DNA of 64,000 nucleotides from Anastrepha obliqua (Eukaryota > Arthropoda > Insecta > Diptera > Tephritidae), in NCBI RefSeq assembly GCF_027943255.1, contig NC_072895.1:81594001-81658000 (forward strand). Reading direction: 5' to 3'. Position 1 is the first letter of the stretch. Every line of letters begins with the position of its first letter. The notes under the pieces were generated by a model, which saw only the letters and a list, made by a program, of their open reading frames with translations, did not search any database and had not been told where the DNA came from. The position numbers were made by a program, and so were the translations under genes. Positions 54,327-64,000 of this stretch are shown here, piece after piece.

Positions 54327-55125
54327 TTAATTGACTACAATATTCCCAGGGATAGTAATTGGTTTGGGGAAAAATGATTCCATAGCCAAACTAGTAGTGA
54401 ATTGAGAAATAACGGCTGGGTTATTCATACAATTTTCGATGTTTGCAAGGACCAATGTGTTCAATAAAGTCGTCAAACAATTTCGCCTGGCATCACTTAT
54501 TCTAAGCCCATCAACTTCCTTGCAAATACAAAACGTTGTTAACACCATACGATCCAGCCAACTCTGCATTTGACCAGAAACGAAAAAAAACAGTCCTCGC
54601 TCAGTGTTTTCGTGATTGTTTCATGGAAACGTTGTTGTAATCAGCAGCTATGTAGCCAAAAAGAATAGAGTGGTTAATTTACTTTTTACCGTTCATTATA
54701 CCAAAGATTGTGAAGATGAAGCAATAAAACCATCGCCTATTAAATAGTCACATATTTCACATCAAAACGGCCAACAAGTCGTTGAACCTTTGCTCTCTTT
54801 TGGAATATATTGGATGTCATAGCATTGGTAACGTTTCGTATTTTCAAGGTTTTCGGTTGAATGCAAGATTCCAGTAAGTCAGCAGCACTCAAAAATCTTT
54901 TATACTCGTAGTACATGTTTTGCTTGCCTTCCACCGAAATCCTCAAATAAATATCATTTCATATTTTACCATAAACTTCGTAGTAATCAACTTTTTCTTC
55001 TTTGAAATGAGTCAAAATACAGAACAAAACCAAAAAGTACTTTCTTTCACTAACCAAAGTATTTTCAGCGATTATTTTTGCTTCTGTAGGTAGCTCAATG
55101 CTTGCCAGAACCAGTAAACAAGGTA
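54327..55125 (-). pseudogene. Unrecognised broken protein-coding-like stretch
   Basis: Three minus-strand pieces look like real protein. The 5'-most (55125 to about 54965) reads LASIELPTEAKIIAENTLVS, ERKYFLVLFCILTHFKEEKV and DYYEVYGKI, then one TGA, and the same frame goes on NDIYLRISVEGKQNMYYEYK, RFLSAADLLESCIQPKTLKI to FQKRAKVQRLVGRFDVKYV (ends 54740). After about 170 bp without a clear frame another piece reads MQSWLDRMVLTTFCICKEVD, GLRISDARRNCLTTLLNTLV and MNNPAVISQFTTSL (ends 54327). Composition and codon use look coding. I do not recognise the family. It could be a decayed host gene, a retrocopy or a transposon-encoded protein. Confidence 0.35.
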
Positions 55126-55570
55126 AGAAATTAAAAATATATACCTATGATACTTAAAAATGAATTATACATACAAATGAATGTAAATACATAGGGATCT
55201 GGTCAGACCCGGATGGCCAACCTAAGATCGAAAAAAAGGTGTCTAACGGAGAATTAAACATAGGGATATCTGTAGGATTTTCAGAAAGACTTTCCAAAAG
55301 CTTCACATATTTGGAAGATAATTTATTGATATTATAACGTTCATGAAACTTTATAGAGTGAATATTTTATTAATACAGGGAAACAAGAATCGTCCTTTGC
55401 TAATAAACCTCGTTTAGATCCCATTTGAATCAAATCAACCCTTAGACGAGAGGACAATACTTACATAGTCACTTAATATTCCTTTTAATTTAGGCTAATT
55501 TTATATTTCCTGGTCTCAAAACTAAGTAACAGGTGGAATCGATACAATTCAACTTAATAAGGGGTGAAAG
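55126..55570. other. Unassigned spacer
   Basis: No coding or repeat signal before the LINE endonuclease fragment. Confidence 0.35.
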
Positions 55571-55574
55571 CAAC

Positions 55575-58465
55575 ACACGAGGTGAGCAACTCTTTGATTC
55601 TATTCTAGCGAATTAGCTTGATATATGTAATAGAGGTGATGTCCCTACGTTTCTTAACTCGTCTAGAATAGAGGTACTCGATATTACTCTTGCTAGCGAA
55701 TCATGTACACAACTGGTTCAGCATTAGAGCGTTGATAAACAGCACTCTTTTTCCGACCACCAATATATAATATTCACTATAAAAGCCGAAACGGCAAAAC
55801 CCATGAAGTACCTTAACAAAAAACGTATGAATTGGATCAAATATAAAGAACATCTTGCCAACAGACTTCCTGACATCAGGCAGTTTGAAATGGCAAACAA
55901 AAATGATATCGAAAACGCTGTCAACATAATAACGAAGACGTGTCAAAGCGCAGCACGACAATCTTGTCCCCTGACAAAAACAGGAGGTAAGCATAAACCT
56001 TTTTGGTGGACTCCTGAAATCTCAGAACTTCGCAATCGAACTCGGAAACTCTTTAACCAATCTAAAATAACAGACGAATGGGAAGAATATCGACAATGTC
56101 TCAAAGACTTTAAGAAAGCTGTCAGAAGTGCAAAACGCACATCCTGGCGATCATACACTCAAGAATTAGAGAACACTTCAGAAGTAAGCAGACTACGCAA
56201 GATTCTTGCATCAAACCCAGTCTCTCCCAGTTTTATCATGACTCAAGATGGAACTTGGACTACTTCAACTGACCACACTCTTAGAATACTTCAGAATTTC
56301 ACTTTCCAGGCCAACGTTGCCAACTTACCTGCACTTCCCAGCACTCTTCAGAGTAATTATGGGAATAGGTCAGATCTAATCAGCTCTAATAGCATCTCTA
56401 CAGCAATACTAAGTTTTAAAAAATTTAAATCACCAGGTCTTGACAACATCATTACAGCAGAACTTCAAGAAATCTGCTGCCTTGGTTAACAAGGATCTTT
56501 AACAAGTGTTTAAATCTCTCTTACCTTCCGACAATTTGGAAGAAATCTAAGGTAGTATTCATTCCGAAAACAGGGAAAACTTCACACTGCAAATCAAACG
56601 ATTTCAGGCCCATTAGCCTAACCTCGTTTTTGCTTAAAGGCTTTTGAAAAAGTCTTAGATGAGCAAATCAAAACCCAACTTGATACTAAGTTGGCCTCTG
56701 AGGCACAACATGCCTACACTAAAGGGAAATCGACTGAAACGGCACTTCACTCACTGGTGCAAACAGTGGAAACTTCCCTTCACAATAAGGAGTACTCTCT
56801 TGTCGCATTTATGGACATAGAACGTGCTTTTAATATTATTGAACCCAAAGCTATTTTGTCGGAAATTGTAAAATTGGGTATTAATTACTCCATCCGGAAG
56901 ATGATCGAACAAATGCTCCAAAATAGAATAATCACTTCAGAGCTTGGGTTAAGCCGCATGAGAATGTACGCCGTCAAAGGCACTCGTCAAGGCGGGGTAC
57001 TTTCACCCCTTCTCTGGAATCTCGATGTAAACAGTTTGCTTCGAAATCTCGAAAAAGCAGGCTGCAAGGTTATAGCCTATGCAGATGATATTGCTCTCTG
57101 CGTGTCAGGCAAACACCTGAATACCCTCACTGAGCTCATGCAACGCTCAATCACTATTCTGTCAAAATGGTGCACCGAATGCGGACTAAATGCGAATCCA
57201 GCAAAGAAAGATCTTGTTCTCTTCAATAGGAAACAACAATCTCCTCCACTGCAAACAATAACTTTAAAAGGGGAATCATTACTTCTATCAGATTCAGCTA
57301 AATATCTAGGAGTTATTCTCGATTTATTGGATATATACCTCGATTATCAAACCGATACTCTTCTACGGTGTGGTTGTATGGTGGACAGCACTCGAAAAAC
57401 GGTGTAGAGTAGCCACAATTGATCGAGTCCAAAGAACAGCCTGCCTCCTGATAACAGGATGCTTAAGTACAACACCTACTAAGGTTCTAAATACGTTGCT
57501 TCACTTGTTCCCTATCGATCTGGCTGGCAAAGCGATTGCAGCGAAAGCAGCGACACGCATGAATGCCATATCGAAATGGAAAAAGTTTCTTGGCCATTCG
57601 GGCATACTGGACAGGAACTCTGTTATCTCTTCCGACATAGACTATCATGCAAGTCTTCCATCACCACCCTTGCTATTCTCCTGTTCACTCCCAACCAGGG
57701 AAGAATGGAAGAAAAATCTTACCGAAATGGATGGCCCTCTGATTATATATACAGATGGTTCAAAACAAGATGGTAAAGTGGGATTTGGAATTTTTTCCAA
57801 TTCCTCTCACATCAATCTATCATTTAGATTACCCGACTACTGTAGTGTATTCCAACCGGAAGTATGCGCTATCTGGTATGCTGCGAAAACTATCTTAGAA
57901 AAGAGAATATCAATAGAGGATATCCGCTTTTTCACTGACAGTCAAGCGGCCGTTCGAGCACTCAGCTCCTCTTATACCCTCTCAGATGTGGTTCGATCCT
58001 GTCTCTTATCTCTTAACGAGATAAGTGTTCAGAGTTCTGTCTAAGTTATTTGGATACTGGATCACAGTGGACTCGAAGGTAGCTGCAAAGCTGATGAGCT
58101 CGCGAGAGATGGAGCTGCGCAATCAAATGTTAGTAACTTACCCACAATCCACATTTCACTCTCAACATGTAAAATGATCATTGGTCGAGAATTTCACAGC
58201 ATTGCTGATCGGAGGTGGCGAGTGGAAACTACTTGCGTTACGACTAGACAAATCTGGCCATCCTACAATCTGAAACAGACAAGAACCCCTATAAGTCTTT
58301 CGAAACACGAACTAAGGCATATAATATCTCTTATCACCGGCCACTGCCTTTTGGGCACTCACGCACGTCGGTTCGGGGTTCCTCAAAACGATCTGTGCAG
58401 ATACTGCGAATACGAAGATGAGGAAGTATCGAGCAGGCATTTGCGTGCAGTTGTCCCGGCCTAGC
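55575..58465 (+). pseudogene. LINE ORF2 pseudogene (EN-RT-RNase H)
   Basis: Endonuclease end: TRGEQLFDSILA, LDICNRGDVPTFLN and SFSDHQYIIF (55575-55760). Pre-RT and RT: frame 55803-56489 (KPFWWTPEISELRNRTRKLF, FKKFKSPGLDNIITAELQE), then frame changes through SKVVFIPKTGKTSHCKSNDF and RPISLTS, then 56691-57407 with AHAYTKGKS-like QHAYTKGKSTETALHSLV, VAFMDIERAFNII (motif A), VKGTRQGGVLSPLLWNLDV (motif B), VIAYADDIALCVSG (motif C) and SAKYLGVILD. About 90 residues of the thumb are deleted near 57345. RNase H (from 57740): IIYTDGSKQDGKVGFG, FQPEVCAIWYAA, FFTDSQAAVRAL and, after one TAA at 58042-58044, DHSGLEGSCKADELARDGAA, so all four acidic residues and the His are visible. A C-terminal CRYCEYEDEEVSSRH follows. 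Confidence 0.85.
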
Positions 58466-58650
58466 CAGAAGTCAACTCGCTCTTCTAGGCTCTCCAACCG
58501 AATCTCTCATTAAATTCTCGAAACGAATTAATATCTTGGACCAAAATCTATAGTAAAAATCTCGGTTTGGTGGGGAAATCATATAATATAATGAGCTCTA
58601 GGGCAGCACAACGGACCCAACTTGCGGTCTATGTGGCACTCCGATGCGGC
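55575..58650 (+). mobile_element. LOA-like LINE, 5'-truncated
   Basis: A non-LTR retrotransposon body with, in order, the end of the endonuclease, reverse transcriptase, RNase H and a zinc-knuckle-like C-terminus, all on the + strand, followed by about 150 bp of 3' untranslated sequence. An RNase H domain behind the reverse transcriptase is found in the I and LOA groups; the wording AYTKGKSTETALHSLV and FMDIERAFN is like LOA-clade insect elements (Lian, Trim). No target duplication or 3' tail was identified. Confidence 0.8.
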
Positions 58651-58679
58651 AATCTTCATTATTTTTGTGAATAACCATT

Positions 58680-59165
58680 CACGACATTTATTTTTAAGGA
58701 CAATTCTTTCAAATGTTGGTCGTGACTGGTCGACCATCCATAAATAACAATTTTGAATGACTCACTGGAGGACTGCGGTCGGTATCTCGCGAATAACTTT
58801 AGTAATGTTGTCTTCCAATGCCTTAATCAAAGGTGGTTGAACCACAAAGCATTTCGACTTTACATATTCCCACAAATGAAAGCCCAAAAGTGTGATATCA
58901 CACGATCATGGTGGCCAATGCACTGGTCCAAGCAAATCCATTGCTTCGCGGACTGCATGGAATGTAGCCAGTAAGCCAAAAATGGGCATCATCGCTGAAC
59001 ACCATAAGTTTTCCTGAGCCTATTGCAATTGTACGATTTGTAAGCGTTGTTGAGGCGTAAGAATTTCCTTGATTTAATGTCAATGAATACTGAAAAAATT
59101 ATGTATTTTGTTTGACAGTAGTTTGCGAGATCTGTCAAAAAAATTCTCTTGCAAAAATTGTCTCC
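58680..59165 (-). mobile_element. Rosa-type element, heavily deleted
   Basis: Belongs to the same subfamily as the copies at 3617, 26082 and 44294: on the minus strand the 5' untranslated part (tgacagatct, agtttg, tactgtcaaac, and the ttcagtattcattgaca-like words) and the 3' coding part are shared. On the minus strand it reads RIAIGSGKLMVFSDDAHFWL (first catalytic Asp), then a deletion joins straight to NGFAWTSALATMIV-like sequence (the WPPRSCD region, out of frame) and WAFICGNM, HSKLLFMDG. The second Asp is deleted. Terminal repeats are not clear. Confidence 0.65.
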
Positions 59166-59209
59166 AGGCTGTTCATCCGTTATTAAAAGACCCATACAAG
59201 TGATCTAAC

Positions 59210-59500
59210 CTTCCGGTAATGTGGTATATCTGGATGAATGTAAATTTAACGTTTTTGGAGGCGATGTTCAAACAAAAGGCTCTACTGTCAAACACGCCGG
59301 GGACCGTAAATCGCGCCCACGCATTACTGTTTATCGATGGAATATTAACATCCGGAAAACGAACACTGACGTTTGAAGCTTCTAAAATTGTATGTTCTTA
59401 TTTAATGAAATAAATTATTTTGTGAAAGAAATCATGCAGTCCTACTAAACGAGAATGAACAAATTCGGCGGCGTGTACATACTTTTGTGAGCCTGTGTAC
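59210..59500 (+). pseudogene. Tc1-like transposase remnant with 3' end
   Basis: Reads NVVYLDECKFNVFGGDVQTK, then STVKHAGDRKSRPRITV, in which LDECKFNVFG matches the first catalytic block of Tc1-type transposases (SDESKFNLFG) and TVKHAG resembles the TVKHGGG block that lies some 30 residues further in intact proteins. A terminal-repeat-like end (gtgtacatacttttgtgagc at 59472, then ctgtgTA) follows. Everything else is deleted. Confidence 0.45.
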
Positions 59501-61000
59501 ATATCTATCTATATAGTCGTATATATTGTTTTGAAAAACAAAAACCATTTAAATGATTGAGCAAAAACTAATCAAAAAATCTAAAAATCGGATTTTCGTG
59601 TACAAAATCCATTTTACTCTCAAAGTACCGCTACCATCCATTATAATTCGAATAGCGGCATATCAAAATAGAAACACTTTAATGACATTGACAGCACAAA
59701 CTGGCGCTAACAGATTTCGTCCATATGTTGAAGTGTTCAATGAAATTTTAATGGCGATTGCAAAATACTTTGGTTTGCCTGCGGCTAAAACTAGTCGACG
59801 ATATTTATCGCTTTTTAGCCATTCATCAGTGATGATTGCAATAAAACCGTTGTATTACTTACTTGTGTGTATATACATATCCACGTATAATACATTTCTA
59901 AACTTTCAAATATAAAATGCGCATTTCATTGCAAACATTTAAAAATTTATTTACGTATTTATTTTATATTCATTGCCGCTCAATGCAGCTGTTAAGCGAA
60001 CACTCCACATTCGAGCTGGCGAAGAAGGTCCAAAATGTGGGACTGCTGCATGGGCTGATGCGCATTTTTATGTAGTCCAATAAAATTTGTAAAAATGAAA
60101 TGTCGCCTCGATTCTAAATTGCAATTCGCATGATTGATCACCCTACTAAGAGCTGTCAATTCTGTGGAACAGTGGGCTTAAGAGATTGAATAAAGCGCAA
60201 AAATGTACAAAAACAAAAAAACGAACATCAAGTATACACAAATCTTCTGGAAGGTAGTGTGTGATTTCGGGCTATAGGGCACATGCGCTAATTCATGCTC
60301 AAACAGACCGATGTGGACTTAAATAAATAATTTGCTGTTTGGTAGTGTATCTTCAAGTAGTCATTATTTCTGAAGACCCCATTTTAAAAGTAATGTTATA
60401 GTTTAGTCGAAATATTTTCTGAAATAAGGAAAGAAATTTTGATAGCTAAAAAATCTTAAAAAAAAATGTATGCCGAAAATTATTGAAATACTGTCTCACT
60501 TGCGCACTTGTCAATGACCTATTCATTTATTCAAATCGGATCAGATTTTAACTTAAAAAAGGTTTCAGTACAGCTTGTTAGGAACTTTTTTGGTTTTTGT
60601 CACCTCATTACTCCTGTAAAAAAATATCAAAATTTGTTTAAATCCACTGCCAATATAAAACCTAGCAAATACAATTTTTCACGTTTAAAGTAATAAATGA
60701 ATTCTGATCAGGGTTTCACATAATACCATAAACTTAGAATTTCCATTTTTTCTATAAAAATTTCATCGGATTAAAGTACGCTCATGTTCGGTGGTATAAC
60801 TTTTCGACATATATATTAACTCATTTTTGAAGAACATTCGTAATAAATAGTATTGAAAGTCGGAGAAATGTTAAGAGTTAAAATGTTACAGTTCTTTCAA
60901 TTGAAACTTGAAACTAACTAGCGAAAGCCCTGGATATATATACTTCTGTCAAAGAAATATCGGAAATTGTTCATTTAAAAAGCGCGCGTTACATGTATAT
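59501..61000. other. Unassigned AT-rich intergenic region
   Basis: No coding or repeat structure recognised. A 120-residue frame at 59553-59915 shows no motif and is probably chance. Confidence 0.35.
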
Positions 61001-61430
61001 TAGGGCGGGTCGATTTAAAAACCGCTCATTGCTCTGTGAAAATCGTATTCTAGGGATCAAAATAAGAAACTTTGCCGAAGGAACCATACCTCTAAAACGA
61101 ATTCTGATGTCCCCCAATTAGGGTCGAACGAAAAATCCCACTTTGACCCATTTAGAGTGCTCCAGTCGAGTCCAAATGTATAACCGACCCCCACTAACTT
61201 TGGACGGCCGATCCACCCATGCCAGTGGCATACCCCCTGGAACTCCCCTGGGGGTTCCCCATACAATCACTTCAAAATATCACCATTTTTGGCCTTTACA
61301 TGAGAAAAGAAACTAAAAAGTTCGACCCAAATTGGGGGACATCAGAATCCGTTTTAGAGGTATGAATAGAATATGATTTTCACAGAGCAATGGGCGATTT
61401 TTTTGCCTCCCCACAAATCGACCTGGCCTA
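61001..61430. mobile_element. Foldback hAT-type MITE, copy 2
   Basis: A 430-bp copy of the element at 127-587, with ends TAGGGCGGGTCGATTT and AAATCGACCTGGCCTA and a perfect 8-bp target duplication ATGTATAT (60993-61000 and 61431-61438). It lacks about 30 bp of the right arm (the cttcggcaaagtttcttatt stretch near 61365), so one arm is shorter than the other. Confidence 0.9.
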
Positions 61431-61464
61431 ATGTATATCTAAATTTTTGTTGATGGAATGTAGG

Positions 61465-61925
61465 TACAACTGTCCTCTATATTAACGCAGAGCCGCCTGT
61501 TGACTGGTCTGCATGTCAAACTCATATACCTACGTCTCATCATCTGTTATGATGCGCTGAACAAACGTTCTCCCGATGAATTTTTTGAAAGAACTTCAAC
61601 TCTCTTCGAACGAGTCGAGCAGCCACGTGTCTCATGCCTAATTGAGGGTGTAAAATGTTGCGAATTGACTCGTGAGACACGCTATGGTCACGAGCTATAT
61701 CCCAGCAGCACCATTTCCTTGACTTTGTCGACGTTTTTATCCGTTGAAAACGTTGATGGGGGACCAGATCGGGGCAAATCTTCCACGACTTCTCGGCCCT
61801 CGGCAAAAGCCTTATACAACTCGTAGACCCGTGTTTTTGATAAAGCACACTCGCGATAGGCTTTTTGCAACATTTTCAACGTTTCGGCCCACTTGCGGTT
61901 GAGTGATATAATTAAATGCCATAAA
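61465..61925 (-). pseudogene. mariner transposase, N-terminal half (inverted)
   Basis: The minus strand reads AETLKMLQKAYRECALSKTR, VYELYKAFAEGREVVEDLPR, SGPPSTFSTDKNVDKVKEMV, SVSHESIRNILHPQLGMRHV, AARLVRRELKFFQKIHRENV, and in another frame FVQRIITDDET then a TAG where Trp is expected and VYEFDMQTSQQ. These are both helix-turn-helix motifs and the first catalytic Asp. Confidence 0.82.
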
Positions 61926-62515
61926 CAAGCTAGTTCACAGATCACGCTCAAGCTAAATGGCGTTATCCACATGACCCGAAACCCAAAAAACCACGCAAAG
62001 TCGGTAAAAGTGAAAGTCATGCTACTCGTTTTCTTTGATTATCGTGGTGTTGTACACTCGGAATTCATTCCAAATGGGTCTACGCCAAATAAAGAATATT
62101 ATTTGGAAGTTATGCGACATTCGAGAGAGAACGTGCGTAGGAAATGGCCCAACTTGGGGAAAGAAAACTCATGGATCTTGCACCATGATAACGCACTAAC
62201 TCACAAAGCTCATATTGTGAACAGTTTTTGAAACAAAAACTTGACAAATATCATCGAACAGAACAACCACCGTATTCACCGGATTTAGGCCTCTGTGACT
62301 TTTTTCCCCAAAACTTAAATTGCCACTCCGCGGATGCCGCTTTGTATCGATAGAGGGTAATGGCGAAATGGAGAATTCGCTGAGGAGTTGAAGAAGATCT
62401 CTCCAAACGCGTTTAAGAAGTGCTTTGATGACTGGACTAATCGTTGGCATATGTGTATTGCTTCGAATGGAGCCTATTTTGAGAGCGAAAAAAGATATTT
62501 TGATGATTAAACAAT
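61925..62515 (+). pseudogene. mariner transposase, C-terminal half
   Basis: The + strand reads SSQITLKLNGVIHMTRNPKN, VKVKVMLLVFFDYRGVVHSE, FIPNGSTPNKEYYLEVMRHS, WILHHDNALTHKAHIVNSF (second catalytic Asp), then a TGA and frame changes through NIIEQNNHRIHRI (the PPYSPDLAPCDFF block, with the third Asp in GLCDFFP) and EELKKISPNAFKKCFDDWTN, RWHMCIASNGAYFESEKRY. It fits directly onto the inverted N-terminal half. Confidence 0.82.
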
Positions 62516-62519
62516 TATT

Positions 62520-62811
62520 TTGCGTTTTATTGAACGAATTCCGATACTTTTTTGACAGAATGTATATACGCTTCGAAAACTTTCTCTTTATGAAAATCTT
62601 AAATCGGTTAAAACAGAACGAAATTATCAATTTGTGAATGTAGAAAGTGTTGTAAATCGTGTTTTCTTTGTTATACGAAATATTTTAAAAAATACATACT
62701 ATGTTTTGTTTTTTACCAGATCTATAACGTTTACCACGTCACCTCAGTGGTCCGAATTGGCTGTAGCACGGTGTTATTACAAAATATTTCCATCTCACGG
62801 CGTGACTACTT
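62520..62811. other. Unassigned spacer
   Basis: AT-rich, no feature recognised. Confidence 0.35.
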
Positions 62812-63350
62812 TAAACCTCTTCTTCTTCTTTCGGCCCTTAATCCCTCGTGGGATATGGGGCATCAACTACGTCTGCACGTCAACTTATGCGATTTTTGGC
62901 ATTGTACTTCAATTGACTTCAGCTCCTTCCGATACTCCCAGCTTCCCTTGCAACTGTCCGCCTCCAAGTTTCGCTTGTTCTACCAGGCTGGCGACCAACA
63001 TTCGTAAGAGCATTCCACTCTAATGCCTTTCGTGCAATGCATGCATCGTCTTTGTGTAGAGTGTGCCGAGCTCATCTCTATTTCTGGCGTTTTATGAGTA
63101 TTTCGATTGGCTCCATTTGCCCCTTTTTCAGTAGATCTGAGTTTGCAATTGTTTTGGGCCAAAAAAATGCGGAATATGCTCCTCAGACAGGGATTTATAA
63201 AAATCTGAAGGCTCGCAGTGATGGATTTAGTCACATTCCATGTACTGCAGGCATAAAGTAGAACCGATACTACATTGGATTTGAAAATTATCGTTTTTGT
63301 GTGAACGCTGATGTTGTGATTGCGCCACACAGAAGACAGCATACCAAGGC
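62812..63350 (-). pseudogene. LINE C-terminal fragment (RTE/CR1-like)
   Basis: The minus strand reads MLSSVWRNHNISVHTKTIIF, KSNVVSVLLYACSTWNVTKS, ITASLQIFINPCLRSIFRIF, then frame changes into ILIKRQK, IARKALEWNA, TSETWRRTVAREL and finally SHEGLRAERRR with an AAG-rich 3' end (gaagaagaagagg at 62815-62830). 'N.W.S..IS..TKIR.FNSNVKSVLLYG...W' is the reverse transcriptase thumb of this LINE group, and the tail resembles the fragment at 25785-26040. The 5' part is truncated near 63350. Confidence 0.75.
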
Positions 63351-64000
63351 CTGATATACTGCTTATTGCTTAATACACTTGTTTGATACACACTCGAAAT
63401 ATTTACAGTTGCAGTTCAGTTACTAGATGAACTTAACATTTTTGTCTTACTGTAATTAATTTTCAAGCCGACAGTTTTAGCACTCAACTTCATACTTCAA
63501 AAATAATCGGTAGTAAACTTCTGAAATTTGATCTCTGCTCACTAAATTTACCACTCTACCACTCTACCACTACCTTCTTACTACTCTCGTTACCAACTAA
63601 TCAGCCTTCCTACACTTGAGGCAGAATATCCATTTGCTTTTTGGCTCTAATGGCTGCCCTTTTATTCGGGAGGTATAGAATTCTTCACCAATCGAAATTT
63701 TTAAAATTACTTTTCAAGAAGTAACTATGGTGTCAACACTTCCATATCTAGAACTTGCGCTGAACTAAACTTAGTCTTCAATGTTTTAAATTTTGATTTC
63801 ACGCAATCAAGATCTTCTTTAATAAAATATTAATTGCGAATGTTTTTCTCTGCGCCACATCACTGCTATTTTGTCTTTGCCCATGTATTTAATATTTTTT
63901 TTTTTAATTTTAAGATTGATCCACAATTCGGATAATATTAGCTGTGAAATCTGTAAGAATATTTTGTTCTTCAAGACTTGAATTTATTCGCTCTCTCTTT
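63351..64000. other. Unassigned window end
   Basis: AT-rich with a short taccactctaccac repeat near 63550. No coding region recognised. Confidence 0.35.

Larger units (their letters stand above)
61465..62515. mobile_element. mariner with inverted 5' half
   Basis: A vertumnana/mori-like mariner whose N-terminal coding half lies on the minus strand (about 61925 down to 61465) and whose C-terminal half lies on the + strand (about 61925 to 62510), head to head. The two halves are complementary parts of one transposase: the first ends at QTSQQ, the second begins SSQ. An inversion of the 5' half is the simplest explanation. Terminal repeats were not identified. Confidence 0.8.

Noticed and set aside
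55701..55994. Minus-strand frames over the LINE start
   Set aside because: Antisense shadows of the endonuclease and pre-RT coding sequence.
1..64000. CRISPR array, bacterial operon or viral gene set
   Set aside because: No regularly spaced short repeats, no polycistronic layout, and no viral structural or envelope genes; spliced genes and insect transposons fit a nuclear insect genome.

Overview
This is an AT-rich nuclear window from an insect, most likely a brachyceran fly and plausibly a tephritid fruit fly. The evidence is indirect: one short-chain dehydrogenase gene with 59-68 bp introns, and a dense load of Tc1/mariner elements that includes many DD41D ('rosa' type) copies, a lineage I recall as first described from Ceratitis rosa and other tephritids. 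The species is not established from the sequence.

The window is mainly a transposon graveyard. From left to right: a foldback hAT-type MITE (127-587, second copy 61001-61430); a broken mariner (1977-3253); a rosa copy split by an unrelated 729-bp terminal-inverted-repeat element and cut by a DD37D (maT-like) element (3617-6067); more rosa pieces; a mariner one nonsense codon short of an open frame (7110-8409); a rosa element one base short of an open frame (10770-12080); a deleted piggyBac-like element (13348-14769); a Helitron deletion derivative with a clear 3' hairpin/CTAG end (17668 to about 19440); two hAT transposase pseudogenes (about 19760-20906 and 26771-28179); two mariners (22029-24985); a Harbinger derivative that keeps its Myb/SANT-like gene but has lost most of the transposase (28232-29659); two nested TTAA (piggyBac-type) nonautonomous elements (29824-30749); and LINE reverse transcriptase remnants (30830-31640).

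The only gene that looks like a working host gene is a three-exon classical SDR at 32168-33044 with every catalytic residue in place. It is followed by a tRNA-derived SINE, a dimeric ~120-bp tandem repeat (33821-34383), and the quietest stretch of the window (34384-36163), in which I recognise nothing.

The right half holds a deleted mariner (36164-37170), a DD37D element interrupted by a SINE with target duplications, Jockey-like and R1-like LINE tails, a near-perfect 1.06-kb inverted repeat (42081-43136), several more rosa copies, a fragment of an uncharacterised protein family carrying an ERGERFHQD motif (45860 to about 46415), a chimeric mariner (46446-47945), irritans-type mariner pieces, a 5'-truncated LINE with a 15-bp target duplication (51900-52240), an unrecognised broken coding-like stretch (54327-55125), a LOA-like LINE with endonuclease tail, reverse transcriptase and RNase H (about 55575-58650), and a mariner whose 5' half is inverted (about 61465-62515).

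There is no operon-like or pathway organisation. The useful information is in element boundaries, nesting order and the rare preserved reading frames. I found no rRNA or tRNA gene and no CRISPR array. All family assignments rest on motifs and on recollection of family features; no database search was run.
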